Positions 48,573 to 58,740 of a stretch of 64,000 bases of DNA are shown here, piece after piece. The notes under the pieces were generated by a model. It saw only the letters and a list, made by a program, of their open reading frames with translations. It was not told the DNA's origin and searched no databases. Origin of the DNA: Riptortus pedestris (Eukaryota > Arthropoda > Insecta > Hemiptera > Alydidae); contig CM032229.1 in NCBI GenBank assembly GCA_019009955.1, forward strand, positions 151,206,001 to 151,270,000, read 5' to 3'. Position 1 is the first letter of the stretch. Each line of letters starts with the position of its first letter. The position numbers and the translations under genes were made by a program.

Positions 48573-49073
48573 TAACAGACTTAATACTCAAAGAAGAGAC
48601 ACAAAACTACGTAAGTAGAAGCTTTTATAATTATGAAAAAACGGTTCACATATGTAAATTTAATACTTAGCATCGGATTAACACTATTATAAACTAGTAT
48701 TCTATGATAGCACTTAAAGTTATTAATGCTATTCTATTATGGCTAATAACCGGTTATATTGATTTGGAATGAATAATTTATTTAAAAGGTATCGAATTTT
48801 TGGTTAGCATAATGGAATAACCCAGTGATTAATAAGTGTTTGTCTAAAGTTGAAATATGAACGAACAGTGAGAATTAAAAAAAAAAATAAGGCCAGAGGC
48901 TTTTTTCCTTTTTTATGTAAATATTTTCTATGATTCTAAATACTTCTGTTGGTCTATACTATGTAAAACTATTAATAATTAATTAATAAATGACAATACT
49001 TGAAAATTCGTGTAGATATTATTTAAGAAGAAATAAATTGCTAGAATACAGTCTTTACCTGGTCAATACTTTT
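48573..49073. other. intergenic, nothing recognised
   Basis: No supported feature. Confidence 0.4.
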
Positions 49074-49195
49074 AGCAGATTTCCCTTAAGGGAAATCAGC
49101 TATTGAGGTTGTACTCATGAACGGAATTTTCAAATTTTTCCTCAAATGTCCATAGATCCTACCTAGTAGATGTCGAAAATGAGGTCCGTTCAAGA

Positions 49196-49234
<39 letters not shown>

Positions 49235-49730
49235 AAAATTGCGACCGCTAGAGCGGTAACAGACAAATATATATATATATATATATGTATATATTTGTCT
49301 GGCTCTAGCAGTCGCAACTTATGTTTGATCGTTACCAAACTTGATATTTAGTCATTTTATGTAAAATAAAAGATCAAGTTCGTTAACGGCTAAAATCGGA
49401 CCAGTGGGAGGGGGGGGGTTTAGAGGGGAGGATTTTCGAAAATTGGAAATATCTCCGTCACTATACGCTGGATCGAAAAATTGTACAAAATCAATCTTAT
49501 TGCAAATTAAATTTACTATAAATATTGTTATATACATTTATTCTCTATCTTCAATATTAGCCGAGATATTTGCATATTTATTAAATCTGGGCGGCTAACG
49601 GAAGGGTGACTTTCCCGCCAAAAGCTAGTTCGGCCGTTTCCTTAACTGCTCGACTCTCGTGAAATTTCTCTATTAAAAAACTTCACGAGGGAAATCTGCT
49701 TAGTTTACGCAGCCCCTGCGTGACGGACTT
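49074..49730 (+). mobile_element. HINE copy M with an inverted internal segment
   Basis: Both ends intact. At the microsatellite an extra inverted piece (CAAAAATTGCGACCGCTAGA, GCGGTAACAGACAAATATAT; 49228-49270) precedes the normal forward version (ATATTTGTCTGGCTCTAGCAG, 49287-49320), with TA tracts on both sides. The two can pair as a stem of about 30 bp. The body and 3' end are of the D/J/N type. Confidence 0.87.
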
Positions 49731-49787
49731 TTTCCTAAGTCTTGTAACAGCGAAAGCACTTCTGTTTGTTTGTTTTTGGCCTAAGAA

Positions 49788-50044
49788 TATATGAGGCGTT
49801 TGGTTTCAAAACCAGGTACATCCATTTTCAAAAATTTTTCAGGACTGATCAAAATAGATTTCATTTTTTAAAAGAGTCAGTTTTCATTATCTGCCGGTAT
49901 TGATTTTGGAAGGATCTAGATGGTTTTGGAACAAACGCGTCCAATACATCATTTCCGGCATTAAAAACTTATGAAAAATTAAAAAAAAAAAGTTTTTGAA
50001 AAAAACGGATGTACCTGGTTTTGAAACCAAACGCCTCATGTATA
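49788..50044. mobile_element. MITE-like foldback element, ~50-bp TIRs
   Basis: ATGAGGCGTTTGGTTTCAAA followed by ACCAGGTACATCC opens the element (from 49791), and its near-perfect inverse ends at 50039. Total about 250 bp, starting about 60 bp after the HINE end. The interior has no ORF. A target duplication is not clear in the flanking TATA-rich sequence. Confidence 0.75.
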
Positions 50045-50055
50045 TAATAGTTTTA

Positions 50056-50275
50056 ATAAAATATAACAATAATAGTAATAACACATAACAATAACAATTG
50101 TAACATAATAAAATATCAATAACATCATAGCTTTCATAGAACATGAAAATAGCGTTAATAAAATATAACAATAATTGTAAGAATACATAAGAATAATTGT
50201 AATAACTCATAACAATAATTGTAACAATATAATAGCTGCAGAATAATAATTATAACATAGTTTAATAAAAAAAAA
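50056..50275. repeat. degenerate AACAATAATTGTAA-type repeat
   Basis: Loosely repeated AATATAACAATAATTGTAA units with variable spacing. Minus frames across it (Y- and L-rich, about 107 and 78 codons) are translations of this repeat. Confidence 0.7.
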
Positions 50276-50572
50276 AAAGAAAATAAACTATAGATATACA
50301 AAAATATATGGCTGTGACCCTGCTCAGTGAAAACAGACCAGGGAAGGTTGATATATCCAGTATTCCTAATGTAACCAGAAGTGCAACACATTATGTACAG
50401 TAGTTTTTAAGTATCTTTAGCCTCAAGCAAAAATAACATAAACACCTTCTGATACACAGTAGTTTAATAACAATGTGCAATATATCAAGTAGTAACCTGT
50501 ATTTTAAATCATCGTTCAGTAAAGATATTAATGATGCTTCTGTATTTCTTATTCCATAATATCTGTCACTTT

Positions 50573-50663
50573 TTGCAGACTTCCCTTAAGAGAAATCAGC
50601 TATTTCTTAACATGTGCATTCATACTACGTAGGAGATGACGAAAATATATATTTAAAATGGTG

Positions 50664-50741
<78 letters not shown>

Positions 50742-51090
50742 AAGTGTCTGTTACTGGTCTAGAGGTCGTAATTTTTTTTGATTGTTACCAAAATCGATAT
50801 CTTAAGTTTCATGTAAAAGTATAGATCAACTTCGTTAGTGGCAGAAATCTGACCAGGAAAGGGGAGAATTAGATGGCGAGAAAATTAAAAATTCCCATTG
50901 TCTTGTGAATGTGTTTTATATTTTTTTCTGTATCGAATATTAAGCATGATATTTGCATTCTTTAGTCTTCAGTCTTCAGTAAACCCCTACTTCCAGTCAT
51001 CTCATATTAACAATAAGTCGATAAATCATGAAACGTTTTATTCCTTGCTTAATTATCAAATATGGGTTGCAATGCCGCTTTGCAATGTGA
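50573..51090 (+). mobile_element. HINE fragment R, diverged
   Basis: GCAGACTTCCCTTAAGAGAAATC at the 5' end, a shortened 5' block (GTAGGAGATGACGAAAATA), (TA)n(TG)n 50665-50738, then GTCTGTTACTGGTCTAGAGG and a partial body to about TCATATTAACAATAAGTCG. The 3' terminus is absent. Confidence 0.75.
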
Positions 51091-51169
51091 GGTAAAGGTA
51101 AATACCTTCAATTAAGATTTTACGTCCCTGCCTCGAAAATATTTATTTAATCAATACCGTACTCAATAT

Positions 51170-51430
51170 TTAAGGGTTTCTTCAAAGACTGAAGATCAGA
51201 CTCGTTAATCACTAAAATCGAACTAAGAAGATGGGTGAATTCTAAAATTCAAAGTACCTTGGTTTTTGTAAGTCGGATCAAAAATGTATATTCAGTCTTA
51301 TTAAACATTTAAAGTCCTATAATTGTTTTTCTGTGCATTTTTTTGAAACTCAAATGCTAAATGTGTTATTTGTATTTTCTTGTATTCTGTGTCCAGTAAA
51401 CACTTCTACTCATGGAATGTTTACTTTGGA
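51170..51430 (+). mobile_element. HINE-like body fragment S, old
   Basis: Reads in the order of the HINE body with heavy divergence: AAGATCAGACTCGTTAATC, AAGTCGGATCAAAAATGTA, TCAGTCTTATTAAACATTT, CAGTAAACACTTCTACTCATG. No ends. Confidence 0.5.
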
Positions 51431-53093
51431 CAAACTGCCTCAATGAGCTTCTCATGCCCGCAATTTTAAAACGGAGGTCATAGGAGGAAGACTTAATGTC
51501 TATACGTTTGAATGCACTTGGTGGCACCTGGTTTTCCAGGTCCTGCGTGGATTCTACAACTTGCTCAACTTATAAAATTTTCGTTTTTAACTTTGAATCC
51601 TTTCAAAGTTAGTTTTCAAAAACGTGTGAAGCCAATAAAATGAAAAAAAAATGATAATTTCCAAGGCGGGCCATTGTCCTATTTTAAGAACCTTTTCTTA
51701 ACTCCCAAGCAAGCGAAACATATTCTTGTTAATAGGAGACCAGCACCCTTCCCCCTCAAAAAATAACTAGAGATAGGCTGGTGACTACGTTGTAGAAATA
51801 ATAATAAAGAAGACTTATAAAAATCGATCAATTCATAATATGGCCGCATATAAGCATTACGAGAACGACCATTAATGCATTGTTCCCAACCATCTAGACC
51901 GTACTTTTAGTCATCATTCTGCCATCTTATTTTTTATGTATCGCAGTTATAGTTGAGAAATAGATTAAGGGACTATAACACAGAAATGTACCAAATTCAG
52001 GCTATTATTAAAATAGTTAACTTGTTTGGTTCAGTAATATATGATTAAATTATTTAAGAAACTTCCAAGGAGTGTTGGATATCGATAGGAATCTCTGTTT
52101 CCAAATTCCATGCCGGATACAGTTATGATCACAAATGAGAAACACTTATTTTTTTTGGTCTTGTTTGATAGAGAAATTTAAAACAAACATTTATGCAATA
52201 ACTGTTGAAGAACGAGGCATGAGTTCCCTTGTGGTTTTTCCTCAGACCAGGAAATTTAATTTGCTTACAATTTCCTCCATTTTTTTTTCGCTTCAAGATT
52301 TTTCAGTTCCGTTGAAAAGTGTAATCTGCAGGCGGCAGGCCGCGGTTAGGCCGGCCAACTAACGGGGCCGATCGCTACCGATAACTTCAAAATCGAGGGG
52401 AGCAGTGCCCGTTATATGGAAAAAATTTCACTCTATACACTAATCTTTCTGGATCACGTCCTGGTGCGGTCTGAGATGTAGCTTCCATTTCCGTCGAGAT
52501 ATTGCTTCAGTACCTACCTATTTCTTTTTCCAGAAACCATTCACTTCCAGATTGGTGGAGAATCCGCGACGTTCGCCAACTCTACCTTTATTCATTTTGT
52601 CTCGAGAATATTTTGCAGCTCGGCGTTTCGTCAGAAATTCAGAGGTTGGTTGAAACCAGGACTTGGTGTCTTAGAAAACTTTCTTTGAATGTATTCTAAA
52701 AGTGGCGTTTCTAAAGGTCCACGGGGCTTCAGAATTACAGGAACTATATATAACCTATTGCCTCAAAAAATTAAATACACGGAAGAAGGTTTTCAGACTA
52801 ATATTCTTGGTATTTATGAGGAAATGGCATTTTTATTAATTGGCTACATTGTGAAATATAATCTAATTGCGGTAAAGTGAATTAGCGGAGGGTATAGTTT
52901 CTATTGAGAGTTTCCTTGAAATTCTAGGGAATATCGATTTGGATCTCATTACCGTTTAAATTACTTTGCGTGTATATATTGAAGGGAGGGGATGGACGTT
53001 CAAACGGGACGTAAATACAAAATAGGAAAGCTGTTTACTTATGCAGAGATATAGACAATTTATCAGACATTTATTATCTATCGGATAATTACC
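51431..53093. other. intergenic; less AT-rich patch at 52310-52700
   Basis: 52310-52700 is free of window repeats and less AT-rich (GCAGGCGGCAGGCCGCGGTTAG, GATTGGTGGAGAATCCGCGAC). Three short plus frames fall here (52135-52362, 52502-52699, 52689-52880), none with a recognisable domain. It could hold an unannotated exon or regulatory DNA. Confidence 0.35.
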
Positions 53094-53401
53094 TAAGGAT
53101 TATATCTCAGGTAAGAAAAAACGCCTCGTTCCTTCACTATTCTTTATTCGTTCTGACAGAGAGCTTTCAGAGCATACAGTCCATCATCAGTGCCCTCTTC
53201 ATAATGATGTGACAGGAACCACAGGGACTCCTAGGGTCCTGCCACATCAATGTGAAGAGCAGGGCACTGATGATGGTGCGTATGCTCTGAAAGCGCTCTG
53301 TCACAACGAATAAAGAATAGTGAAGGAACGAGGCGTTTTTTCTTACCTGAGATAATAATTCCTTCACCATCCAGCACCTCAAAAATGGATAAGGATTATA
53401 T
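53094..53401. mobile_element. foldback insertion with 12-bp target duplication
   Basis: TAAGGATTATAT occurs at 53094-53105 and 53390-53401. Between them, CTCAGGTAAGAAAAAACGCC begins an arm of about 112 bp that returns inverted after a ~15-bp spacer near 53222 (ACAGGGACTCCTAGG). Both arms contain CACTGATGATGG...GCTCTGAAAGC..TCTGTCA and CGAATAAAGAATAGTG. A CTGATGA box, a GAAA and GTC, and inverted terminal copies fit Penelope-like terminal repeats, but no RT is present. The right arm is followed by about 35 bp of unpaired sequence. Confidence 0.75.
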
Positions 53402-53781
53402 ATTTTGATCCGATACACAAGAACTCCCAGTTACTCACAAAGATTCACTACCATCAGCTGGAAGGATGATAAGTTTCTTTTAAGCTTAATAAAAAAGAAA
53501 TTAAATTAAATTAAAATATTTCTTTTCATGATTAAATTAAAATACTCTGTAACAGGTGAAGAACTTACAAATTTTGGTTTTTTGAAATTCCCTTTACAAA
53601 TTAAAATTGATATATGTTTAACTAATTAAAAAATAAATATTATGCGTCTATCTCCTACTAAAACAATATGAAATAATTACATTAATCCAAGAAACAAAAA
53701 AGGGTTTTATATATTGTAATTATACATTTATATTTTTACATACATAATTATTTATTTTGTGTGAGGCTTGCCTTGTTGACG
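53402..53781. other. intergenic, nothing recognised
   Basis: AT-rich gap between two foldback insertions. Confidence 0.4.
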
Positions 53782-53922
53782 TCTATCACTACTCCACAGC
53801 AGTGTTTGTTGGAAGTAAAGAATATTTACTCGGAGAGAAAAAAAGACGTCCAATTCTTCACAAATTTTTAAAAAGTTGTAAAGAATTGGACGTATTTTTC
53901 TCTCTCCAAATCTATCACTACT
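53782..53922. mobile_element. 117-bp hairpin insertion with 12-bp target duplication
   Basis: TCTATCACTACT flanks both sides (53782-53793, 53911-53922). The insert starts CCACAGCAGTGTTTGTTGGA and carries a hairpin: GGAGAGAAAAAAAGACGTCC...AATTCTT pairs with AAGAATTGGACG...TCTCTCC around a ~20-bp loop. Its left half recurs at 60908 and 61514. The minus-strand 110-codon frame across it is not supported as a gene. Confidence 0.75.
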
Positions 53923-54981
53923 GTTAGTGTTCAATGGTATAAATTGGTGTATGTTCCAGTTTACATTAACGTTGAATAAATACGAAATGGGATTTGTGTT
54001 ATAAAAAGCAATCCTTCTAATTATTTTATATAGGTATTTATAATTGTCATCACAAATTTGTTTATTAATAAAAAATGACGCCATTTTACCGACAAATGCG
54101 AAGCACTTCTTAAGTTAGGTATCAAATATCTGGTCGTCGTAAACTTTCCAGACGTGCTATAAACATTGTAAAATACTGCCTTAAAAGTGAGAAATAAAAT
54201 TAAATACTTCATCAGGTGCTAAATTTCTTTGGAATTTTGTTTACTTCGTATTCATTTAAAGAGCTTATTTGTTCCTGGCACAGATTACGCTAATGTTTTT
54301 AAATTTTCGTTGTAATTTACTGATGTGATAAAATCATACTCATTAGATCTGAGGATTCCTAAACTATTAGATGTATATGAGTTAATAAATAGCGTTTGCT
54401 ATTCAATTTTTCATATATTTAAATACTACCACAAAATGATTTTCAGATGACAATTATTAAATATGAATTACGAATATCAAAAAAATAGTAATTATTCAAG
54501 TTATTGTGTACGTTTGAAGATTTAATGGAGTGTATTTGTGATGGATTGTACAAGTAAAATATCAAATAAAATCTGTCGTATCACAGATCGTGATGACTTG
54601 ACGTCAGTGACTGCATTTCCTAGAAAACTTCGCAGCGAATTAATTAACAATGAAGTATGTAAGCCTTAAATGTATGGAACTTGGGGCTACATTTTACCCA
54701 TTAAATGTATGTAGCCTAAACAACCCCTAAAGAGTAAGGTATGGTCTATGTTGGCGTAGCCAATAGTTAGTGTGTAATTTGTTTATATCGTAGCACGTTC
54801 AGTGTAAGTTAATTTCACTATGTCCCGTGCATATATAGCCTGTAATAGCATATACTACTTGAAGAGAATAAATCTTGTAGCTGATAAAATAGTTCTTAAA
54901 GAGAAGATAGCCTGCGATACCATTGGCCGTGTCAGTGTTTCGACAGATTTTTACGATAATATAGATTTTGATAGAAAAATT
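53923..54981. other. intergenic, nothing recognised
   Basis: No supported feature. A small inverted pair GGCTACAT/ATGTAGCC lies near 54684-54716. Confidence 0.4.
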
Positions 54982-55085
54982 AAATTATTTATTAACGTAT
55001 ACTTTTTGCTATAAGCTAATTGGGCGTGTTATCTAAAGGTTATCACCCTTTTCTAGCCAGGGTGGGACTAAGGATTTTATTTTGA
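54982..55085 (-). repeat. SINE tail and body, head lost
   Basis: Minus-strand fragment: TTATTTATTAACGTATAC through CACCCTTTTCTAGCCAGGGT and GGACTAAGGATTTTATTT. It stops before the tRNA-derived head. Confidence 0.8.
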
Positions 55086-55161
55086 TGCAAGTGATCCATA
55101 AAGGGAAATAATTGTTTTATCATAACCCAAGATTTGTATGCAGTCTTTAATAACGTACTCT

Positions 55162-56150
55162 GTTGAAGTGAAATGTCTGTGATAACATTGGCCATGAGGT
55201 GAGATGCCTATGATACACTACCCAATGAAGTGTGATGTCTGTGATACCCTTCCGCATGAAGTGAGATGGCTGTGATACCCTACCCTATGAAGTGAGACGT
55301 CTGTGATACCCTTCCGCATGAAGTGAAATGTCTGAGATACTCTACCCATGAAGTGAGATGCCTGTGATACCCAGCCCCATTAAGTGGGATGTCTGTGATA
55401 CCCAACACCATGAAGTGCGATGGCTGTGATGCCCAACCCCATGAAGTGTGATGTCTGTGATACCTAACCCCATGAAGTGAGATGGCTGTGATACCCTACC
55501 CCATGAAGTGAAATGGCTGTGATACACAACCCCGTGAAGTGAGATGTCTGTGATACCCTACCCCATGAAGTGAGATGGCTGTGATACCCTACCGTATGAA
55601 GTGAGATGTCTGTGATACCCTACCCTATGAAGTGAGATGGCTGTGATACCCTTCCGCATGAAGTGAGATGCCTGTGATACCCAGCCCCATTAAGTGGGAT
55701 GTCTGTGATACCCAACACCATGAAGTGAGATGGCTGTGATACCCAGCCCCATTAAGTGGGATGTCTGTGATACCCATCCCCATTAAGTGAGATGTCTGTG
55801 ATACCCAAGCCCATGAAGTGAGATGTCTGTGATACCCAACCCCATGAAGTGAAAAGTCTAAGATTCCCTACCCCATAAAGTGCGATGGCTGTGATGCCCA
55901 ACCCCATGAAGTGAGATGGCTGTGATACCCTACCCCATGAAGTGAAATGGCTGTGATACACAACCCCGTGAAGTGAGATGTCTGTGATACCCTACCCCAT
56001 GAAGTGAGATGGCTGTGATACCCTACCGTATGAAGTGAGATGTCTGTGATATCCTACCCTATGAAGTGAAAAGCCTAAGATTCCCTACCCAATAAAGTGC
56101 GATGGCTGTGATGCCCAACCCCATGAAGTGTGATGTATGTGATACCCACA
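55162..56150 (+). repeat. 31-bp satellite, forward arm
   Basis: About 31 head-to-tail units near ATGAAGTGAGATGGCTGTGA + TACCCTACCCC, with alternations (GGCTG/GTCTG; CCTACCCC/CCAACCCC/CCTTCCGC). A block of about five units starting at 55501 reappears at 55935, an offset of 434 bp, exactly 14 units, showing unequal exchange or segment duplication inside the array. ORFs here are artefacts of a 31-bp period. Confidence 0.95.
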
Positions 56151-56157
56151 AGTGTAG

Positions 56158-56722
56158 GCATCGCACTTAATGGGATTGGGTATCACAGCCATCTCACTTC
56201 ATGGGGTAGGGTATCTCAGACATTTCACTTCTTGGGATAGGGTATCACAGACATCGGACTTAACGGGGTTGGGTATCACAGCCATCTCACTTCATGGGGT
56301 AGGGTATCTCAGGCATTTCACTTCTTGGGATAGGGTATCACAGACATCGGACTTAACGGGGTTGGGTATCACAGCCATCTCACTTCATGGGATATGGTAT
56401 CTCAGACATTTCACTTCTTGGGATAGGGTATCACAGACATCGGACTTAACGGGGTTGGGTATCACAGCCATCTCACTTCATGGGGTAGGGTATCTGAGGC
56501 ATTTCACTTCTTGGGATAGGGTATCACAGACATCGGACTTAACGGGGTTGGGTATCACAGCCATCTCACTTCATGGGGTAGGGTATCTGAGGCATTTCAC
56601 TTCTTGGGATAGGGTATCACAGACATCGGACTTAACGGGGTTGGGTTTCACAGCCATCTCACTTCATGGGGTAGGGTATCTGAGGCATTTCACTTCATGG
56701 GGTTGGGTATCAACTTAAGAGG
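56158..56722 (-). repeat. 31-bp satellite, inverted arm with 93-bp higher-order unit
   Basis: The same monomer in the opposite orientation (GGGTATCACAGCCATCTCAC + TTCATGGGGTA). Three monomer types follow in fixed order to give a 93-bp unit repeated about six times. Because 93 is divisible by three, one frame stays open for 182 codons (56170-56718) and yields a 31-residue peptide repeat beginning GLGITAISLHGVGYLRHFTS. That frame is a by-product; no independent coding sign. The switch between arms is at about 56150-56160. Confidence 0.93.
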
Positions 56723-57492
56723 AGATTTCATAGCAGCTATTGAACTTCATGACGTGTTTTTAAAAAATCTCTTAAAATGATAAAGAAATCTACTTTAATT
56801 TTTATCGTAATCAATCAATAGAGATTAGCGTGGAGCCATTTTTATATATCATAAAAATATCTATGAATTATGTTCTTGATAATTTTTGATTTGATGCCTT
56901 GGAACGTATATCTGTTATATGACTATTAAATAAAATAATTTTAAATGAATTGAGGGTAAACATTTCGTAAATTTAATTTAATGAGATTAAAACTAAGACG
57001 CTGACCATACGATTTTTAATATTGTTTTAAATTATTATTATAATATTATTTATATAACATTATATTATGTTTCATGTATTTTTTAATGAATGAAGTATTT
57101 TTTACACGCATAGCTTTTCAATATGTGAATGTTTTGTTGAAAAGCGACATTTATACGTGCCCTACTGGAATATTACTGATTAAATGAATACTTTCAGAGA
57201 AACTGTATTAATTTGAATTGTTTAACCCATAAATACATTATTTATTTCATAATTAATTATTCCGAATCAATTATACATAGTGAAATTCATTACCATAAAA
57301 TCTATTTGTTTACCAATTCAGCTGACGTAAAGTTGTTCACTTAGTTGTCACCAATCATCACGCATTTATAAGGTCAATTGTGCAAGCAGATAATTGTGAT
57401 TTGAGATAATTTGAGTTACAGCAAAATATAAATAACAACAAATGTTGGTAATAACTTGTTCAACAAGATTAGTTATATAATATTTATCGTTG
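56723..57492. other. intergenic, nothing recognised
   Basis: AT-rich, no supported feature. Confidence 0.4.
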
Positions 57493-57612
57493 CGAGCCAT
57501 AACCCCCACTCCAATTGCGATTTCAGCCATTAACAAATGACCAGTTCTTCGTAAACTGTTTAATATAGTTTGTTAAAAGTGAAATAAAAATTATTTTTGC
57601 CATTGCTTTAAC
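57493..57612 (-). mobile_element. HINE body scrap
   Basis: CCATAACCCCCACTCCAATT, GCGATTTCAGCCATTAACAA and TGCTTTAACAGG follow the order of the reverse HINE from the C-rich part to the small hairpin. Ends and microsatellite are missing. Confidence 0.55.
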
Positions 57613-57736
57613 AGGTGAATGAATATACATGCGTGTGTGTGTTTGTGTAGGACATATTTGGGCAACCACCGGCCTGCGGAAAGGTTTGATCCGTCCCGTA
57701 AAATGTTAAACTACTTACTCCAAATGAGGAAGATGA

Positions 57737-57928
57737 GAAGAGATTTGTGCGTTTGGCAGTACTTATAAATGCGAACAGTTCTTTTCATTGATGCAAGTTA
57801 ATAAATCAAAACATCGTACAAGGCTGACTGAGGAGAATTTGGAAAATTCTTTTCGTCTTTGTATCAGTGGAATTAATCCAAACATCGATGGATTAGTTTC
57901 CCGAATTCAAGCTCAAGTGTCTCATTGA
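57737..57928 (+). pseudogene. hAT transposase C-terminal fragment
   Basis: A stop at 57734-57736 is followed by an open run of 63 codons to a TGA at 57926-57928. The protein contains FGSTYKCEQFFSLMQVNKSK, HRTRLTEENLENSFRLC and SGINPNIDGLVSRIQAQVSH. FGSTY.CEQ.FS.M...KS..R.RLT...L is the conserved dimerisation-domain signature of hAT transposases of the group annotated as GTF2IRD2-like, ZBED5-like or SCAND3-like. The natural stop after QVSH looks like the true C-terminus of that family. Everything upstream (BED finger, RNase H-like core) is lost, so it is a fragment. Confidence 0.9.
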
Positions 57929-58196
57929 TTTCGGCGTCGCTATTTAACTTTCGTTGTTTGTTAATAATAATAATTCCAAACTTTACGATTTAATTATAAT
58001 GTTGTACCTATATTTTCATTTCATTTAGGTATTTTAATAATCATTGTCGAATAACTTCATGTTTGTTTGTTTGTTTTGGGCAAAAAACTTCACGGTTATC
58101 AATGCCCAACACTCTTCATCCTGTATTTGAGTTCCCCAGTCATGGGAATTCCCTGGCACACACGTGCTAGACCGACTTTTATTATATATTAATATG

Positions 58197-58200
<4 letters not shown>

Positions 58201-58252
<52 letters not shown>

Positions 58253-58376
58253 CATTATTTTTAACATTATATATATTTTTTCCACCCCCCTCTTTTTTTA
58301 TCTTTTTTCCTTTTAATTTTTTTTCTCTTTTCTCCCCCCTTTTTTTTCCTTTTTTTCTTTTTTCTTTTTTTTTTAT
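58201..58376. repeat. (TA)n tract and pyrimidine-rich tract
   Basis: (TA)n 58203-58249, then a T/C-rich stretch 58278-58376 (CCACCCCCCTC, TCTCCCCCCTTTT). The minus 86-codon lysine-rich frame is a translation of the purine strand. Lies inside the hAT fossil. Confidence 0.9.
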
Positions 58377-58740
58377 TTTGGTAAGGGGGGGGGGTTTCGG
58401 CCATATGCATTTACACCTACTCGCCGGTATCACAGGAACCATTGCGACTCATTGATAAACACTAAGAAGAAGAGTTATGTTATTACCAATTACATTAAAC
58501 TTATGGACTACATATCTAATTAACTATTAAATGACAGCATTAGACTTAAAGCTCATCACGAGAAACACAGCCATTAATGACAACAAAGTTTTTTCAAAAA
58601 ATAAAAATAATTTCATGTCTGATATCAATCGTTAAAAGTTATGAACACTACTTGAAAATGCACTACTTTTAAAAGCGGCCCGCGAACGTATTTGCACACT
58701 AAAGTTTGGCCCGCAACATGTCAAAGCTTGCCCATACCTG

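Larger units (their letters stand above)
57653..58740 (+). mobile_element. hAT transposon fossil with 8-bp target duplication
   Basis: GTGTAGGA flanks both sides (57645-57652 and 58741-58748), the 8-bp duplication expected of hAT. The left end reads CATATTTGGGCAACC and the right end, inverted, CAGGTATGGGCAAGC: related TIRs. Subterminal GGCCTGCGG and GGCCCGCGAACG, GGCCCGCAACATG are typical of hAT elements of the ZBED/Charlie kind. The interior keeps the transposase C-terminus (57737-57928) and is otherwise deleted or replaced by microsatellite (58201-58376). Inactive. Confidence 0.85.

Noticed and set aside
53094..53401. firm hammerhead ribozyme call
   Set aside because: CTGATGA, GAAA and GTC occur in the right order in both arms, but stems I and II do not pair convincingly by eye.
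53752..54084. 110-codon minus ORF
   Set aside because: Part of it is the 117-bp hairpin insertion and its target duplication; the rest has no recognisable domain and strong AT bias.
55342..55961. minus ORFs with MYHSHFTSWGRVSQPSHFMG repeats
   Set aside because: Satellite translations; the 31-bp period rotates all frames.
58182..58442. lysine-rich 86-codon minus ORF
   Set aside because: Translation of a purine-rich tract and a TA microsatellite within the hAT fossil.
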